Shown piece after piece: positions 48,137 to 61,434 of a stretch of 64,000 nucleotides of DNA. Under the pieces are notes generated by a model. The model had not been told where the DNA came from and ran no database searches. It saw only the letters and a list, made by a program, of their open reading frames with translations. The stretch's first letter is position 1. Every line of letters starts with the position of its first letter. Position numbers and translations under genes: made by a program. The stretch covers positions 57,530,407 to 57,594,406 of the forward strand of contig NC_012876.2 of NCBI RefSeq assembly GCF_000003195.3. The letters are read 5' to 3'. The DNA is from Sorghum bicolor. Lineage: Eukaryota > Streptophyta > Magnoliopsida > Poales > Poaceae.

Positions 48137-49200
48137 TATTAGGTACATGAGCAAATTCTTCAATGCCATGTATCTTCCACGGGGAATGCTATCTCTTTAC
48201 AGGCGCAAATCCTTCCAATGTCAATCGCTACCTGGGAGGACCGTGAAGCTCTGCATCAACATTTCCCTCGCACACCCGATTGGGGGTAAGCGTGTTCTAA
48301 AGGAGGAGGGGATGCTGCTACCAATCCAAATTCCTAGTAACCTAGTAGACCTACAGGTATGAAGTAAGGATAGAGAGGTGAAGAGGAAGAAGCTTGATAT
48401 GATGGATGCTCAAGGAGGAAGAGAAAAACATGTCATTCCTTCTGTCGTTTGATACAGATGGTGCCATTACCCTAAACTAATGTGTGTTTTCTATTGTTGT
48501 TGGTAACGTCAATGACGACTGCCGTCAGAAGTGAAAAATCCTTCCTCAATCTTTTGAAAGTGTTTCCTACTGCACCAATACCATGAGTAGACTCAAGAAA
48601 TTTAATTTGCTGAAGGTCACAAATCCAAACCACTATCCCCATAAGTTCCGTAGCCGGTTGGCATCTCTATAACTAAATGTGTCGAGTGCTTAGTTTCAAC
48701 TGTAAACCCACAAATAGCAAATCTTTGACCGGAGCAAATAAGTTGACCGGAGCTCATTATTCTAAAATCGTCTCAGCTGAAAAATATTTGACAAGCTGAT
48801 TGTCTTATGCTATTTATTACTGTTTAGGTTATATATTTTTTTATTTCAAAACAACATCTAGTCTTGTCTAGGTTATAGTTTATGGGATATGCTACTTAAT
48901 TTTATAGCTTGCTATTGTTATGTTATCTCTACATTTTACTTCAAGCAACGCATGCAAAAGAGCACACTCCAGCAGTCCAGCTTCACCCCGGCGCCTCCGC
49001 CCGCACAGCCGTAGTCGGCGCCGGCCCTCGCCGCCCACGCCACGCCCGCATCTGGATTCTACAGCCCGCAGCCCGGGGCGCACCCTCACACCGCCACTCG
49101 GGTCCGTCACGTGTCTTCCACGGTTCCGCCCATCCACAAGCCCAAGACTGAAACCGATCGAAACGCCAAACCCAGATCCCCTCGGCCCCTCGCCCTCCTC
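48137..49200. other. Intergenic, no gene seen
   Basis: A 71-codon open frame at 48147-48362 shows no recognisable domain. The region becomes GC-rich after 48960 as it approaches the formin leader. Confidence 0.4.
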
Positions 49201-49339
49201 GTCGTCCATCAGCATCATCCCGCAGTTCAAAGTTGCAGCGCCGCACAAGAGAGAGAAGCCGCACCCGAAAAACAGAGGAAAAAAACACTCCTCTCTCTCC
49301 CTCGCAGCTCAAAAATTTCCCCTCCACTACCACTCCAAA

Positions 49340-49585
49340 CCTAGGCTTCCCGGCGCCGCGGCCGGTCCCCTCCCTCCCTCCCCGCCACTAGTAGTCTGCT
49401 GCTCGGCTTCAGGGAGCACCCACCTAGGCTTCCCGGCGCCGCGGCGCCGGTCCCCTCCCTCCCCGCCACTCCTAGTCTGCTGCCCGGCTTCGGGGAGCGC
49501 GAACCTCCGGCTTCCCGGCGCCGCGCCCCGCCGCGGCAGGTCCTCCCCTCCACGACCACTTGTAGTCTGCTGCCCGGCTTCGGCT
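49340..49585 (+). repeat. Three tandem ~82-bp repeats in the formin 5' leader
   Basis: Units begin near 49340 (CCTAGGCTTCCCGGCGCCGC), 49423 (same 20 bases) and 49504 (CCTCCGGCTTCCCGGCGCCG). Each contains a CT-rich stretch, then TAGTCTGCTG and CTCGGCTTC/CCCGGCTTC. The probable leader exon ends at 49676 before GTAAGT. Open frames here are GC-driven, not genes. Confidence 0.75.
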
Positions 49586-50499
49586 TCGGCTTCGGCGGCG
49601 GCGCTCCTCTCTCGTTGGCAGTGGAGTGGAGATCCACACGGGCGTTGGTTGGTTGGTTTCGTGTCCATTTTTGTTGGTAAGTGATCCTAAGCTCACTTGG
49701 GGATAGGAATAATATTCTCTTGTCCTGAGAGTTGGTTTGTCTCTCAATCGAACCATGTAGTAATTTCTGTCCACTCCATTCTTAGTTGTAGATTTGTGTG
49801 CTGCGCAGTGGTTCAGTTAGCTTATATCTGATTAAGTTCTTATTCAGTGCGTGAGGTCGTCATTGGTTTACACCATAGGATTTCTCGGTACATGCCAGTT
49901 AAATCACGGGTGCAGTTTATAATTTGTTTTAGCAGCACCTTTTGGGGTTCAACTGAATCCCCATTCCCCAACCAAGTGCCCCTTCACTGGAACAACACAG
50001 TGGCGTAGAGAGTTCCCAATAGTAGCACAGCTGGAACTTCCGTTAGTTTTTTTCTCTCTCTCTAATTAGCAATTAGCTTGTCTGCAACAACCATAGGCCC
50101 CTAACAATTTGGTTCGTTGGTAAGGGGTGCATGAATGGGACAGAAGTTACAATGTTAGGATAGCTTAGCATACATTCGAAGTTTCCTGTTCTGGAGTTGG
50201 CTGATACCTAAATGTTTTTATGATGTTGTCATAATGAAAACCAACTCGATTGAGCTGGCACGACTCCATCCTTGCTTAGCGCTGCGATGACATCCTAGTG
50301 GAAAAAGTGTTGGCCTTGTGAGAAGCAAGGCCAGTTACTATAGTTGTATCCACTTATCTCCCAAGTATTTGTTCACTAATCTGACTTCTGCTAGCAGCTA
50401 CAATCTTAAATTGATAAAGTGACTAGCCAGACACATACTGCACTCTGATTTTCAGTAATGAGAATCACGTCCTTACATGTGACAGTTAAAAATGACTAA

Positions 50500-50696
50500 G
50501 GGGGTGTTTGGCACTGCTCCACAAACTCCACCATGGAGCAGCTCCACAAAAAACTGGAGTTCGTGGAGTACCTCTTTAGGTGCTCTCACAACTCCACCAT
50601 TTTTTCTCGAACTGAGTGCGTGGAGCTGAAACTGTTTGGCTAAAAAACGTGGAGCGGAGCTGAAAAACGTGGAGCAGAGCAGTCCCAAACACCCCC
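50500..50696. mobile_element. Tourist-like MITE in formin leader intron (197 bp)
   Basis: Starts GGGGGTGTTTGGCACTGC, ends GAGCAGTCCCAAACACCCCC, TAA on both sides (50497-50499 and 50697-50699). The interior has many GGAGC/GCTCC words that can fold back. Confidence 0.82.
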
Positions 50697-50886
50697 TAAT
50701 AATCATAATACTTCATTCCAATTTTCAGATATGATTATCACGCCCTTACACCTTATAGTTGGTTCTTTTGAAATCAATTTACTTTTGCAGTGCTTGTGAG
50801 ATAACACTTAGAAATCCTGTGCAGTTTGCCTTCCAACACAAAAAAGATCCTGAGCAGTGATATCAACATTTCTTCATTCACATGAA

Positions 50887-53800
50887 ATGTCACTTCTTAG
50901 TAGATTCTTCTACAAGAGGCCTCCTGATGGACTACTGGAGTTTGTTGACAGGATCTATGGTATGCATGGAGAATTTTACTATATTTATCGCCTTCTTAGA
51001 TCAATGTAACTTATTTAGGACAGCTCAACTAATCGCATCTTTTTGCATTGTACAGTTTTTGATTCATGCTTCAGCACTGAAGTTTTGCCTCAGGGAATGT
51101 ACCCAGTGTATTTAAATGGGATTCTTACAGAGTTGCATGAAGAGCATGTAGAATCCTCATTTCTGGCAATTAACTTCAGGGATGGAGATAAGAGAAGCCA
51201 GTTTGCTGATATACTACGTGAATACAACATTCCAGTCATTGATTACCCCCGTCATTTTGAGGGCTGCCCTGTGCTTCCTTTATCTCTTATTCAGCATTTC
51301 CTTCGTGTCTGTGAGCATTGGTTATCCAGTGGGACCAATCAGAACATTATATTACTGCATTGTGAAAGAGGGGCCTGGCCATTGTTGGCTTTTCTTTTAT
51401 CTTGTCTTCTGATCTACAAGAAATTGAACAGCGCTGATCATAAAACTCTGGACATTATTTACCGTGAGGCACCTAAAGGGTTCCTACAGCTCTTTTCTGC
51501 CCTTAATCCAATGCCATCTCAGCTCCGTTACATGCAGTATGTAGCCAGAAGAAATATATCTCCACAGTGGCCTCCAATGGAAAGAGCACTCTCTTTGGAT
51601 TGCCTGATTCTTCGAGCGATTCCAAGTTTTGATTCTGATAACGGATGCAGGCCATTAGTGCGCATTTTTGGGCGAAATCTTCTCGGCAAGAATGCTACCA
51701 TGACCAATATGGTTTTTTCCATGCCAAAGAAGAAATCTCTTCGGCACTATCGGCAGGTAGGTGACATGCAATTGAACATAAACAATTCATTTCTTTCTGT
51801 CACTCTATTTTGAGATGACATCAGTTGGGAATGTCTTAATGCAGGAGGATTGTGATGTGATAAAAATTGACATACAATGTCTAGTCCAGGGAGATATTGT
51901 TCTGGAGTGTGTACATCTCGATCTTGATCCAGAGAAGGAAGTCATGATGTTCCGGATAATGTTCAATACCGCTTTTATACGTTCAAATGTATTGATGCTG
52001 AATAGTGATGATGTGGATATACTCTGGGGTTCAAAAGAGCGATATCCGAGAAATTTTAGAGCAGAGGTAACTCGATGCATATACTCTTTGAAATTTCCAT
52101 GGACTAAAATGGATCACTGACACAAATTTCAAAATGTAGGTGCTCTTTTGTGAAATTGGGGGCATGTCTCCCCCAAGGGCTCCAACAGCAACACTCAATG
52201 GTGATGTGAAGGGTGGTTTACCAATTGAAGCCTTTTCAGCTGTTCAAGAACTCTTCAATGGAGTTGACTGGATTGAAAGCAGCGATGATGCTGCCTATTG
52301 GTTGCTCAAAGAATTCTCAGCAAACTCACTGCAAGAGAAATTTCAAAAGCTTATACTCAATGACATGAAAGAGCTCTCGAGAATGCAAGCTAAAGTTGGT
52401 CTACAGATGCCACTGATGTCTCCACTTGATTCTGATGAAGAAAAGTATTCTGTGGCTTCTGATTCTGTTTCTTCAGCTGATCATGAGAAGGTTCAGCATG
52501 GTGGAAACTCATCTGACTCAGAGAATATTGATCGTGATCATACCACTGAAGATTTTGAATCCAGTGGTATAATAACTTCTTGCATGAACCAATTTGTGCT
52601 TTGTAACTTATTGATCATGTTATTCAATCTATATGAGGTTCCCTTTAGGAGAAACATTGCTTTGTATTGCTGTGCATGGTAACATTTCCGGGTCGCATCA
52701 CTATCCTCCTTTGTGTATTTGTCTTCTATTAACCATTTTGTTTAATTACTAAAGATCTGATTCTAAATTATCACAATTTTTGCAGCTACTCCGTCAATGC
52801 ACAGTTCATCCCTGCCTCCCCAGCCTCAACCACCTGTGCCTCCCCATATGTTACCTTCTACCCTTTCTGTTTCGCCTGTGTTGGCAACCGGGCCAAGTGA
52901 ACTCCTAATAGAATCACTGCAGGAGCTACCAAGTAACATGTCTCCATCGTCACAACCCACTCCACCGCTGCCGCCTCTGCTGCCGCCGCCACAAAGCGGT
53001 ACTAAATCTGGTTCATCTCTGCCGCCATCACCAAGCGAGAGTAAACATGTTCTCTCATCACAGTCACCTCCACCGCCACCGCCACCTCCACCTCGGGCTA
53101 GCAGTGTAGGTCTTTCACAGCCTCCGCCACCTCCACCTCCACCGCCACCACCACCACCTCGGATTAGCAGTGTAGGTCCTACACAGCCTCCACCACCACC
53201 GCCGCCGCCGCCACCACCTCCTCGAATTGGCAGTGTGTCTCCTTCACAGACTCCGCCCCCACCCCCACCCCCACCGCCACTGCCAAATTCTGGGGCAGCA
53301 AAACAGCAAAATGTTTGTGCAGCTCCACCACCGCCGCCACCACCGCCGCCACCTCTGGCTCCTGGAATAGCTACGCCACCCCCTCCTCCTCGTCCTCCCT
53401 CTTCTAGTAAAACACCTACAGCTGCTTCTGGCACTTCTTCAAAAGGACCACCTCCACCTCCGCCTCCTCCTCCACCTGCTACTTCTTCAAGAACTTCTGG
53501 CCCTTCTGTTCCACCCCCACCCCCACCACCCCCAGGTGCTAATAAAAAAACTCCTCCAGCCCCACCGCCACCTCCCCTAATGACAGGAAAGAAAGCACCT
53601 GTGCCCCCACCCCCACCACCTCAAGCACCAAAACCTCCTGGACCTCCAAAACCTCCTGGAGTTGTACCTCCACCACCACCAAGCTCAAAGATCTCAAATG
53701 CACCAGCACCACCTCCATTATTGGGAAGGGGACGAGGCAACACAACTGGACCAAGTAAAGGCCGTGGCATTGGTTTGGCACAGCAAAGTAACCCTCCCAA

Positions 53801-56800
53801 GAAGGCTTCACTGAAGCCTCTACATTGGGTGAAAGTCACAAGAGCAATGCAAGGAAGTCTCTGGGCCGATGCCCAAAAACAAGGGACTCAGGCTAGGTAG
53901 CTGCTGTGGACATAGTTTATAGCATGATTTTCTATTCAAGTGTTCATAACATGTCATCACATCGTTTTGCATCTGTTGGTTTGCTATTGAATGCTTACAT
54001 TTGTCATGCCACTAGTTTATTAAATATGAAATGTGTTATTTATGAACACAAACCTTTGATTAAATGAACTGATTTTATAATGTGCTATATAATTTCTTTT
54101 ATCACATATGTATTTTGATTCTGGACTTGTAGTTTCTTTTAGTTATTTAAGCTATGGAAGGTCTCTCCACTAAAGCTGTGTTCACTTTTTCACTGTTTGT
54201 CAGGGCTCCTGATATCGATTTATCTGAACTGGAGAGCTTATTCTCCACTGCAGTTGTAACCAGCACAAGTGAAAAGGGGGCAACAAGACGTGGTTCAGCT
54301 ATTAACAAGCCAGAAATTGTTCACCTGGTATGAAAATTTTCTATTTCTTTGTTGTGGCATTTTCTCAAAACTCCTAAAAGTTCAATTGTTCTCCCTATCT
54401 GTGGGAAAAATGGCTTTGTTTAGGCCATGTTTGGTTCCTGAACCATTTTGCAAAATGGTCAAGATCCCCGTCACATCGAATCTTGCGGCACATGCATGGA
54501 GCATTAAATATAGATAAAAAAATAACTAATTGCACAGTTCGCCTGTAATTTGCGAGACAAATCTTTTGAGCCTAGTTACTCCATGGTTGGACAACAATTG
54601 TCAAAAAAAAAGAAAGTGCTACAGTAGCACTTTGCAATTTTTTTCACCAACTAAACAAGGCCTTAATGTAGAATGCTTCAAGGTTGTTCTCCTGCTGCTA
54701 CAGAAATTGATTGTTTCCTGTCACATTTATTTCATAACCTTTTCCTTTATTATTTGACTATTTGTTATGTATGTAGGAGTACTTTGAAACTCAGACTGTC
54801 ATTATTCTTGACAAAACTACTGCATGCCATATCTTCTCTAATCAATTTATATTTTTTCTATGTTTGTATTAGCTGAATTAAACTAGCCCATGTGAGTTTA
54901 CTAGTTCCATTAACAAACACTGGTATGGAAATTCAGGATGGTTCATTAGTGTTGCACATATGGTGCAAACCTGCTGCCACTGTTGCCCTCTTTTATGTGG
55001 TTATTCCTTTTTCCTTGGCATCTTGTTACTTTGTAATTCCTCCAGTCACCCAAAAAAAAAACACTCACCTAATGCAGCTTTATCAATTATCATTATTCAT
55101 TAATTCCCATTGTAGTATATTTATGAAATCTGATAACTGATATTACAAGAACACCTTTTGAGTTTTGAGCCAAATGTACGCATATGCTTGTCACACGTCT
55201 GATCTGAACACTAGTAAAGATATGGACGGCCAAATTCAATTATGCGACTTCATAGTTCATACATCTCAAAATGTTGACTATTTTGTGATTGAAGGGAGTG
55301 TTACACAACTGTGACCATTTATGACATTATAAACACATCTAATTTCAAATTGTTTGTTGTCTGATTTCATGTGGTAGAGGATGAACTAGCTATTATATTC
55401 AGAGCCTGTTTAGATCTCTTCAAAATTCCAAAAGTTTACAAGATTCCTCATCATATCGAATCTTACGGCACATGCATGGAGCATTAAATATAGATAAAAA
55501 ATAACTAATTGCAGAGTTTGACTGAAAATCGCGAGGCGAATCTTTTGAGCCTAGTTAGTCCATAATTGGTCACTATTTTCTAAATACAAACGAAAGTGCT
55601 ACAGTGTCAAAATCCAAAAAGATTTTTGATCTAAACACACCCTCAAGTCCACAGGACAGGATTACATATATAGAGAGGAGAGAGTTCAGAACAGTAATAA
55701 AGAGGGGAGGAGGCCTGGCCGACAGCCAGGGAGAGTTCCCATGCGTTGGCCAGGGCAAGGTCCAAGGCTTCCAGCCGTTGAGCAACCAGGCATTAAGCCA
55801 CTAAGCAGTGAAGGCATTTAAGCCACTGAGCAGTAAAGGCATTTAAGACACTAATACCCAACTACCACCAGTACACAGTGAATGCGCTAACATCATGATC
55901 TCCAAATTATAGGTCAATTTAGAACTAATTGATTTCATGGTCTCCAAAGTCACCTTTGTGACTGGATGGAATATATGTGATGATTTCATTTACATGTTTT
56001 TTCTCCTCGAAAAGATTTCAGTTACTTGTGATTTCCCTTCCATATTGGTATGATGAATAAATATTCCACTGCTCAATAGACAATAGACTAATTGTTTGTT
56101 AGTTTCATTTCAGGTTGACATGCGACGAGCTAACAATTGTGAGATAATGCTTACGAAAATTAAAATGCCTCTGCCTGATATGATTGTGAGTTCACTTCCT
56201 GGTCCAACCTGTCTCTACTCGTAATAAAAGTGAGCACTCCAGTTTATAAAAAGTGGGCACTCTTAGTGACTGATGTTATTCATTGTACCTGCCATGTTAG
56301 CCCTAAAATGTATCATAATCAATTGATTTTGTAGTATATAAAAAGTCATAGCAACATTGACACTACACTCCCTACATTATAACATAATTTCATAGATCAG
56401 AGCATTCTTATTGGTGCATGGCAAAAGTATCAACTTTAATATTTGTTGTTTCTCTTTGCTAATACTGGCATACGTAAGAAACAAAAACATGCATGATGCA
56501 TCTAGAAATCATATTTTGTGATTTCTAGATTCATGTTTTTGTTTCTCACGTAATTTGTCATACTTATGACATTGCGCATTGTTTTATGTTGGCACTTCCA
56601 AATTCCAATAAATCCCTGACAGTCTCATTCTTATTTTGTACTCCCACATAATTTTGTTTTATGATTGTGTCTGGCAGAATGCAATTTTGGCTCTGGACAC
56701 TTCTGTTCTTGATAATGACCAAGTGGAGAATCTCATTAAGTTTTGCCCTACAAAGGAAGAGATCGAGATGTTGAAGGTAATTCTTCACGTGTTTTCTGTA

Positions 56801-59800
56801 TTCACCTTATGATTTGACTTGCTTTCCTAATCAGAATTTGGCATGTTTTTTTTTATCATAAATGTGTGTCCTTGTGTCACATTTCAGGGTTATAATGGCA
56901 ACAAAGAAATGCTTGGGAAATGTGAACAGGTGAGTTCTGTGTTTTGTTTCACACAGTGCCTCATTGTTTTTTTTGGAAAAAGGCCTCCTTTATATGTTGA
57001 TGGAAGCTTTAAACTACAATGTAGTTCTTCCTGGAGTTGATGAAAGTTCCACGTGTAGAGGCCAAGCTAAGAGTTTTTGCTTTCAGAATTACTTTCTCAA
57101 CACAGGTTTGGTGAACCCCCAGCCAACTTGCCTGAAATACGTGTCTCCATATTTTTGTAGTATGTCTGTATGTGATTGTGATAATTGACCTTTTCGCAGG
57201 TAGATGAGCTAAGAACTAACCTAACCACCATAAACGATGCAACAAAGGAGGTATAGCGATACTCTGTTACAATATTGAGATATGTTATACCCATGTGCTG
57301 GCTTAATGGCTCGATTTATGCAGGTGAAAGAGTCTCTGAAGTTACGGCAGATAATGCAGACCATTCTCACATTGGGGAATGCATTAAATCAAGGGACAGC
57401 ACGAGGTATTTAGGAAGGTCCTTCTATACTTCACCCCCTGTGAGTTCCACCAACCTAAAGCACAAAGTCAAGAGTGAATTTGAACGATTCACCCTTGGAG
57501 TGCTTCAAGATTTGTGTAACTCGCATTAAACGGGTGAAGCATAGAAGCAAGTTCCTATCAAATAACCGCAGAGAAGTCATATGCAATGCTTTTTTCTCCG
57601 AGGACTTTCAGTGATGCCCTTGTCTGTGGATTGATTGAACAGGATCTGCTGTTGGCTTCAGATTAGACAGCCTTCTTAAACTGTCGGATACTCGAGCTAG
57701 AAACAATAAAATGACGCTGATGCATTATTTATGCAAGGTATTCACTTCGCTGAGATTTGTTATAAATGTACTGTTGCTACATGCTTAATCAGTTAATCAC
57801 CTTACAGGTCGTTAGTACTGAACACATGTTACATGCTTCATGATCAACTTTGGTTAGATATGAACATTAGTGTGCCTCTAGCCTCTCTTCTCTAATATGG
57901 CAGAGCACACAAGATTGTACTCCAGTGGGCACTACTATGTGCTGTATGGTGCTAATTCTGAATCACACTCATGACTCGTTTATATTTAATAAGGTTCATT
58001 AGTCATTATCCATGAGAAGGCTTAGATCCCCTGATTATATCACTATTATAGATACACAATACGGGGACCGGATATGAGGCGATTACACATACACAATGTT
58101 TAAACGCATGGTAACACAACACGACCTTAGCTAAATGGACCTATTCAACCAGAGTCAAACATAGCCCTTCAAGCTTCTTCGCCCCAGCCAAGCAACAGAG
58201 GCTATGCTCATTCTTCAGATCATTCCAAATCCTGTTAATAGAAGGGGAAGCCCCCTCAAAAACACATGCATTCCTTTGCTTCCAATAACCCAGGCCCCTA
58301 GAATAATTAAAGAGTTCACCCCTTTCCTGTGCTCCTTGCTAACTCTGCTTATTGTTGTCGCTGTTAGTCTGTCATTTTTTCATTCATAACTTAGCTAACT
58401 TCTTTCCATTTCTATACATGCTAGCTTCTTGCTGAGAAAATGCCTGAACTTCTTGATTTTGACAAAGACCTAGTTTATTTGGAAGCAGCTTCCAAGGTAT
58501 TTCAATCAACTTATCTTTTGCACTTCTGGGTGAATAATGAGCTTTCTACTCATCAAGTATGTTACAAATCAATTGAATTTGTTAATCCCCACAGATCCAA
58601 CTGAAATTGCTTGCGGAAGAAATGCAAGCAATAAACAAAGGTCTTGAGAAGGTCGAGCAGGAGCTAGCTGCTTCAGAGAGTGATGGTGCAATTTCAGTTG
58701 GCTTTCGTAAGGTATGGTAGGGTTTATATCTCTTCGTTTAGGAGTTGCTGGATGGCTGAACTTAAATTAATTTACAGCAATACATCACTTCAGGATGCTT
58801 AATCTATTAAGGCAAAAATGCAGGTTCATGCCCCAGATCTTGCACTCACTATATTTCTTGTATTTTTCTTCCTGTTCTTACCCTGCCACCTCAGAGGCTA
58901 GATAGAAAGGCGATGAGAATGGGAAAAGAAAAATTAAATATTTTATTTTAATGAGTTTTCCCTTTTTGTAATTTTCTTATCTTCAATTCCATTCATTTTT
59001 TTTATAGAATACTTTTTTATTCTATATCTATAAACAAAATAGTATTATATAATATAAAAAATCTTTATTTTGTATAACTCTGGTCGGCCTCTCCAGCACT
59101 GGTGAAATATGAGCAGTTTGTGTGTTTTGTCTCCTGATTTGTAGTTTTATATGTAATAGCAGTAAAATTGCATGTAAATGTAAATGTTCAACATACTTGT
59201 GAGTTGTGACAAGTGCCTAGACATGCGTCTCGCAAAAAAAAAAAGTGCCTAGGCATGCATAGTGCGTACATCAAGTAAATTTACATGTGTAGTGCCTAGT
59301 AGGTGAACAATAATGATGACTTTTTTACTGACTGAACTAAGATTTGTTGTACAGGCATTGAAAAGCTTTCTTGATGCAGCAGAAGCTGAGGTTAGGTCCC
59401 TCATTTCCTTGTATGCTGAAGTGGTGAGTCACTGCTATAAAAAATATTTATCCTGTTTTCCTGTTCTTGTTATATATTCTGATATTTTAGTCTTGCAGGG
59501 AAGAAACGCTGATTCGCTAGCTCAGTATTTTGGTGAGGATCCTGCACGCTGCCCGTTCGAGCAAGGTATATTTTAGCGTTTGTTGTGTTTAAGCGTTTTA
59601 CTAGACGTTGGCTCATTGGTTTCTTGGTTACACACATTTACATTATTCATGCTAATCCCATCTGAACATGTAGTGATGTAAGTCAATACCAATCAATTTT
59701 GTTTAACAGGATATTTAAGCAAAAAATGACCTTTGAGTAATCTAATCTTGATTACCCCACTAGGACACCATAGGCTTCAGTTTGCGCATTACATTATGTC

Positions 59801-60205
59801 AAACATAATTCTGCTTCTTTTATCAAAACTGCAACCTTTTTTATTCTTTAGCCCCTTGAGGCCTTTGAGTACTTTTCCATTGATTGTCTTTTATCCAAAC
59901 TGTAACTTTTTATTGAAGTTGCTACTATCGGTGACTGGTTAGCTACTTAAATTGATCTGACTGCCCGGGCCCCTTCAGTTTCCCTGCGAATACTTTGATT
60001 GTCACGAATCAATTTTGTTGCACAGCTGTATGTAGTTCTTATGTTTACCTAACCAATTATTGCTCTTTTATTTACAGTGACGTCAATTTTGGTTATTTTT
60101 GTGAATATGTTCAAAAAATCACGTGATGAAAATGCTCGAAACGCGGAGGCTGAGAAAAAGAAACTGGAAAAGGAAAAGGAAAAGGCAAGTGTGTCTGCTA
60201 AATAA
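50887..60205 (+). CDS. Class II formin (PTEN-like, C2, FH1, FH2), 18 coding exons
   Basis: Formins nucleate and elongate actin filaments; plant class II members attach to membranes through a PTEN/C2 module. Coding exons: 50887-50959, 51056-51756, 51845-52066, 52140-52566, 52786-53896, 54204-54327, 56114-56185, 56678-56776, 56888-56929, 57025-57105, 57200-57250, 57324-57405, 57643-57737, 58425-58496, 58595-58711, 59355-59423, 59499-59565 and 60078-60205. All phases join, giving 3633 nt and 1210 residues. The start MSLLSRFFYKRPPDGLLE is typical. The PTEN-like P-loop reads HCERGAWP (H126-P133), lacking the catalytic Arg, so it is probably catalytically dead. C2 is about 190-335; a long polyproline FH1 is about 480-810; FH2 starts near KASLKPLHWVKV (about 815), with LTLGNALNQGTARGSAVGF inside. 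A non-coding leader exon ends at 49676 and a second starts at 50791. The stop is TAA 60203-60205; splicing from GCAA/GTGTGT (60089) to about 60880 is an alternative ending. Confidence 0.93.
54423..54662. mobile_element. Tourist-like MITE in formin intron 6 (240 bp)
   Basis: Starts GGCCATGTTTGGTTCC, ends CCAACTAAACAAGGCC, TTA on both sides (54420-54422 and 54663-54665). The interior has GTCACATCGAATCTTGCGG and CTAGTTACTCCATGG of the GGCCTTGTTTAG family. Confidence 0.83.
55402..55642. mobile_element. Tourist-like MITE in formin intron 6 (241 bp)
   Basis: Starts GAGCCTGTTTAGATC, ends GATCTAAACACACCC, TCA on both sides (55399-55401 and 55643-55645). Same family as 54423-54662, so intron 6 holds two copies in the same orientation. 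Confidence 0.8.
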
Positions 60206-61102
60206 GGCTTGGAATGAGACTACTGCTATGCCAAAGTTCCATCTTTGTGAAGCTGGATTGCTGGACTGACGAGGACCTGCAGTGTAACTTGCGGCAGTGC
60301 AGAACCTGCTTTGAAATCTTCAGTATGCACACATGTGTTGTGCCAGGAATCTCGCTATCTGGTAGCCATCCATCAAATGGTAGGCTCTTAACTGCCGCTC
60401 CCCATATATATCGCTGCATGTATTTTGGTGATTGCTGTCTGCATTAATTTTACACCCATGGATGCAAAAAAATTATGAATTTTCTATTTCATAATCAGTC
60501 CTAATTTCATTCTCAAAATAAAATAAAGAACCTATGGCTTTCTCCTAAGTCAAAATCTCTTACTTCGACCAAGTTTTTTTAAAAAAATATATTATTATCA
60601 GCAAGTTTAAGTAAATGCACTTTTAAAATATGCTGTATGGAAAATTTAACCAAACTAATTTGATGTGATAGGTGTAATTTTCTATAAACTTGATCAAAAT
60701 TAAAAGAAGTTTGACTTAAGGAAAAAGCCAAAGTGAATGATAATTCGGAATTAAGTTTATAGGAAGTTGTAGCTTTCATACTGAATTCAAATAACACATT
60801 AATTCAAATAACACATTTGGGTCATTTCACATACACATGATATCCAGCCCCATACTTTTTTTTCCTCTTTTTGTGCAGGTTACCTTTGCGAATTCCGAGG
60901 TCTAGGAGCTTTCGTGCTCACCTCCAGTGGGAATGTATGAACAGATGACTGAACAAACATACGGACGCCACGGCTGCTGTAGTTTTTGCGTGTAAATATG
61001 ACAGTTACTGGAGTATAGCTGTCTTACCTGTACATAGAATTAGGTTAAGGCCCCAAGCGGGGACGAAGAAAACAACACGAGTGTTGCCTTTTTTGTTTTG
61101 AA

Positions 61103-61108
61103 AATAAA
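61103..61108 (+). terminator. Formin polyadenylation signal
   Basis: AATAAA about 900 bases after the formin stop and preceded by a T-rich tract. It suggests transcript cleavage near 61120-61150. Confidence 0.5.
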
Positions 61109-61434
61109 CACGGGTATTGTACAATGTTGCTGTGTTACCGAAGAACAAACGACGAGTACAAATCCTTTGCACTTCATACATTTATCCATTGCGTGGCATG
61201 TTACTGTTTATCCCACTATTTGACATCATAGATTGGGGTTCTGTTTGGATCTAAGGAACTAAGGCCTTGTTTAATTCCCAAAAATTTTCAAGATTTTTAG
61301 TCATACTAAATTTTTGGACGTATGTATAAAATATTAAATATAGATAAAACAAAAAAAATTATTTTTATAGTTTGTCTGGAATTTGTGTGACAGAATCTTT
61401 TGTGTCTAGTTAGTCTATAGTTGGACAATAATTA

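Noticed and set aside
48920..49684. 254-codon Pro/Ser-rich plus-strand frame
   Set aside because: Falls in the formin leader and its ~82-bp repeats; composition only, no domain.
52826..53434. 202-codon Gly-rich minus-strand frame
   Set aside because: Complement of the formin polyproline FH1 exon.
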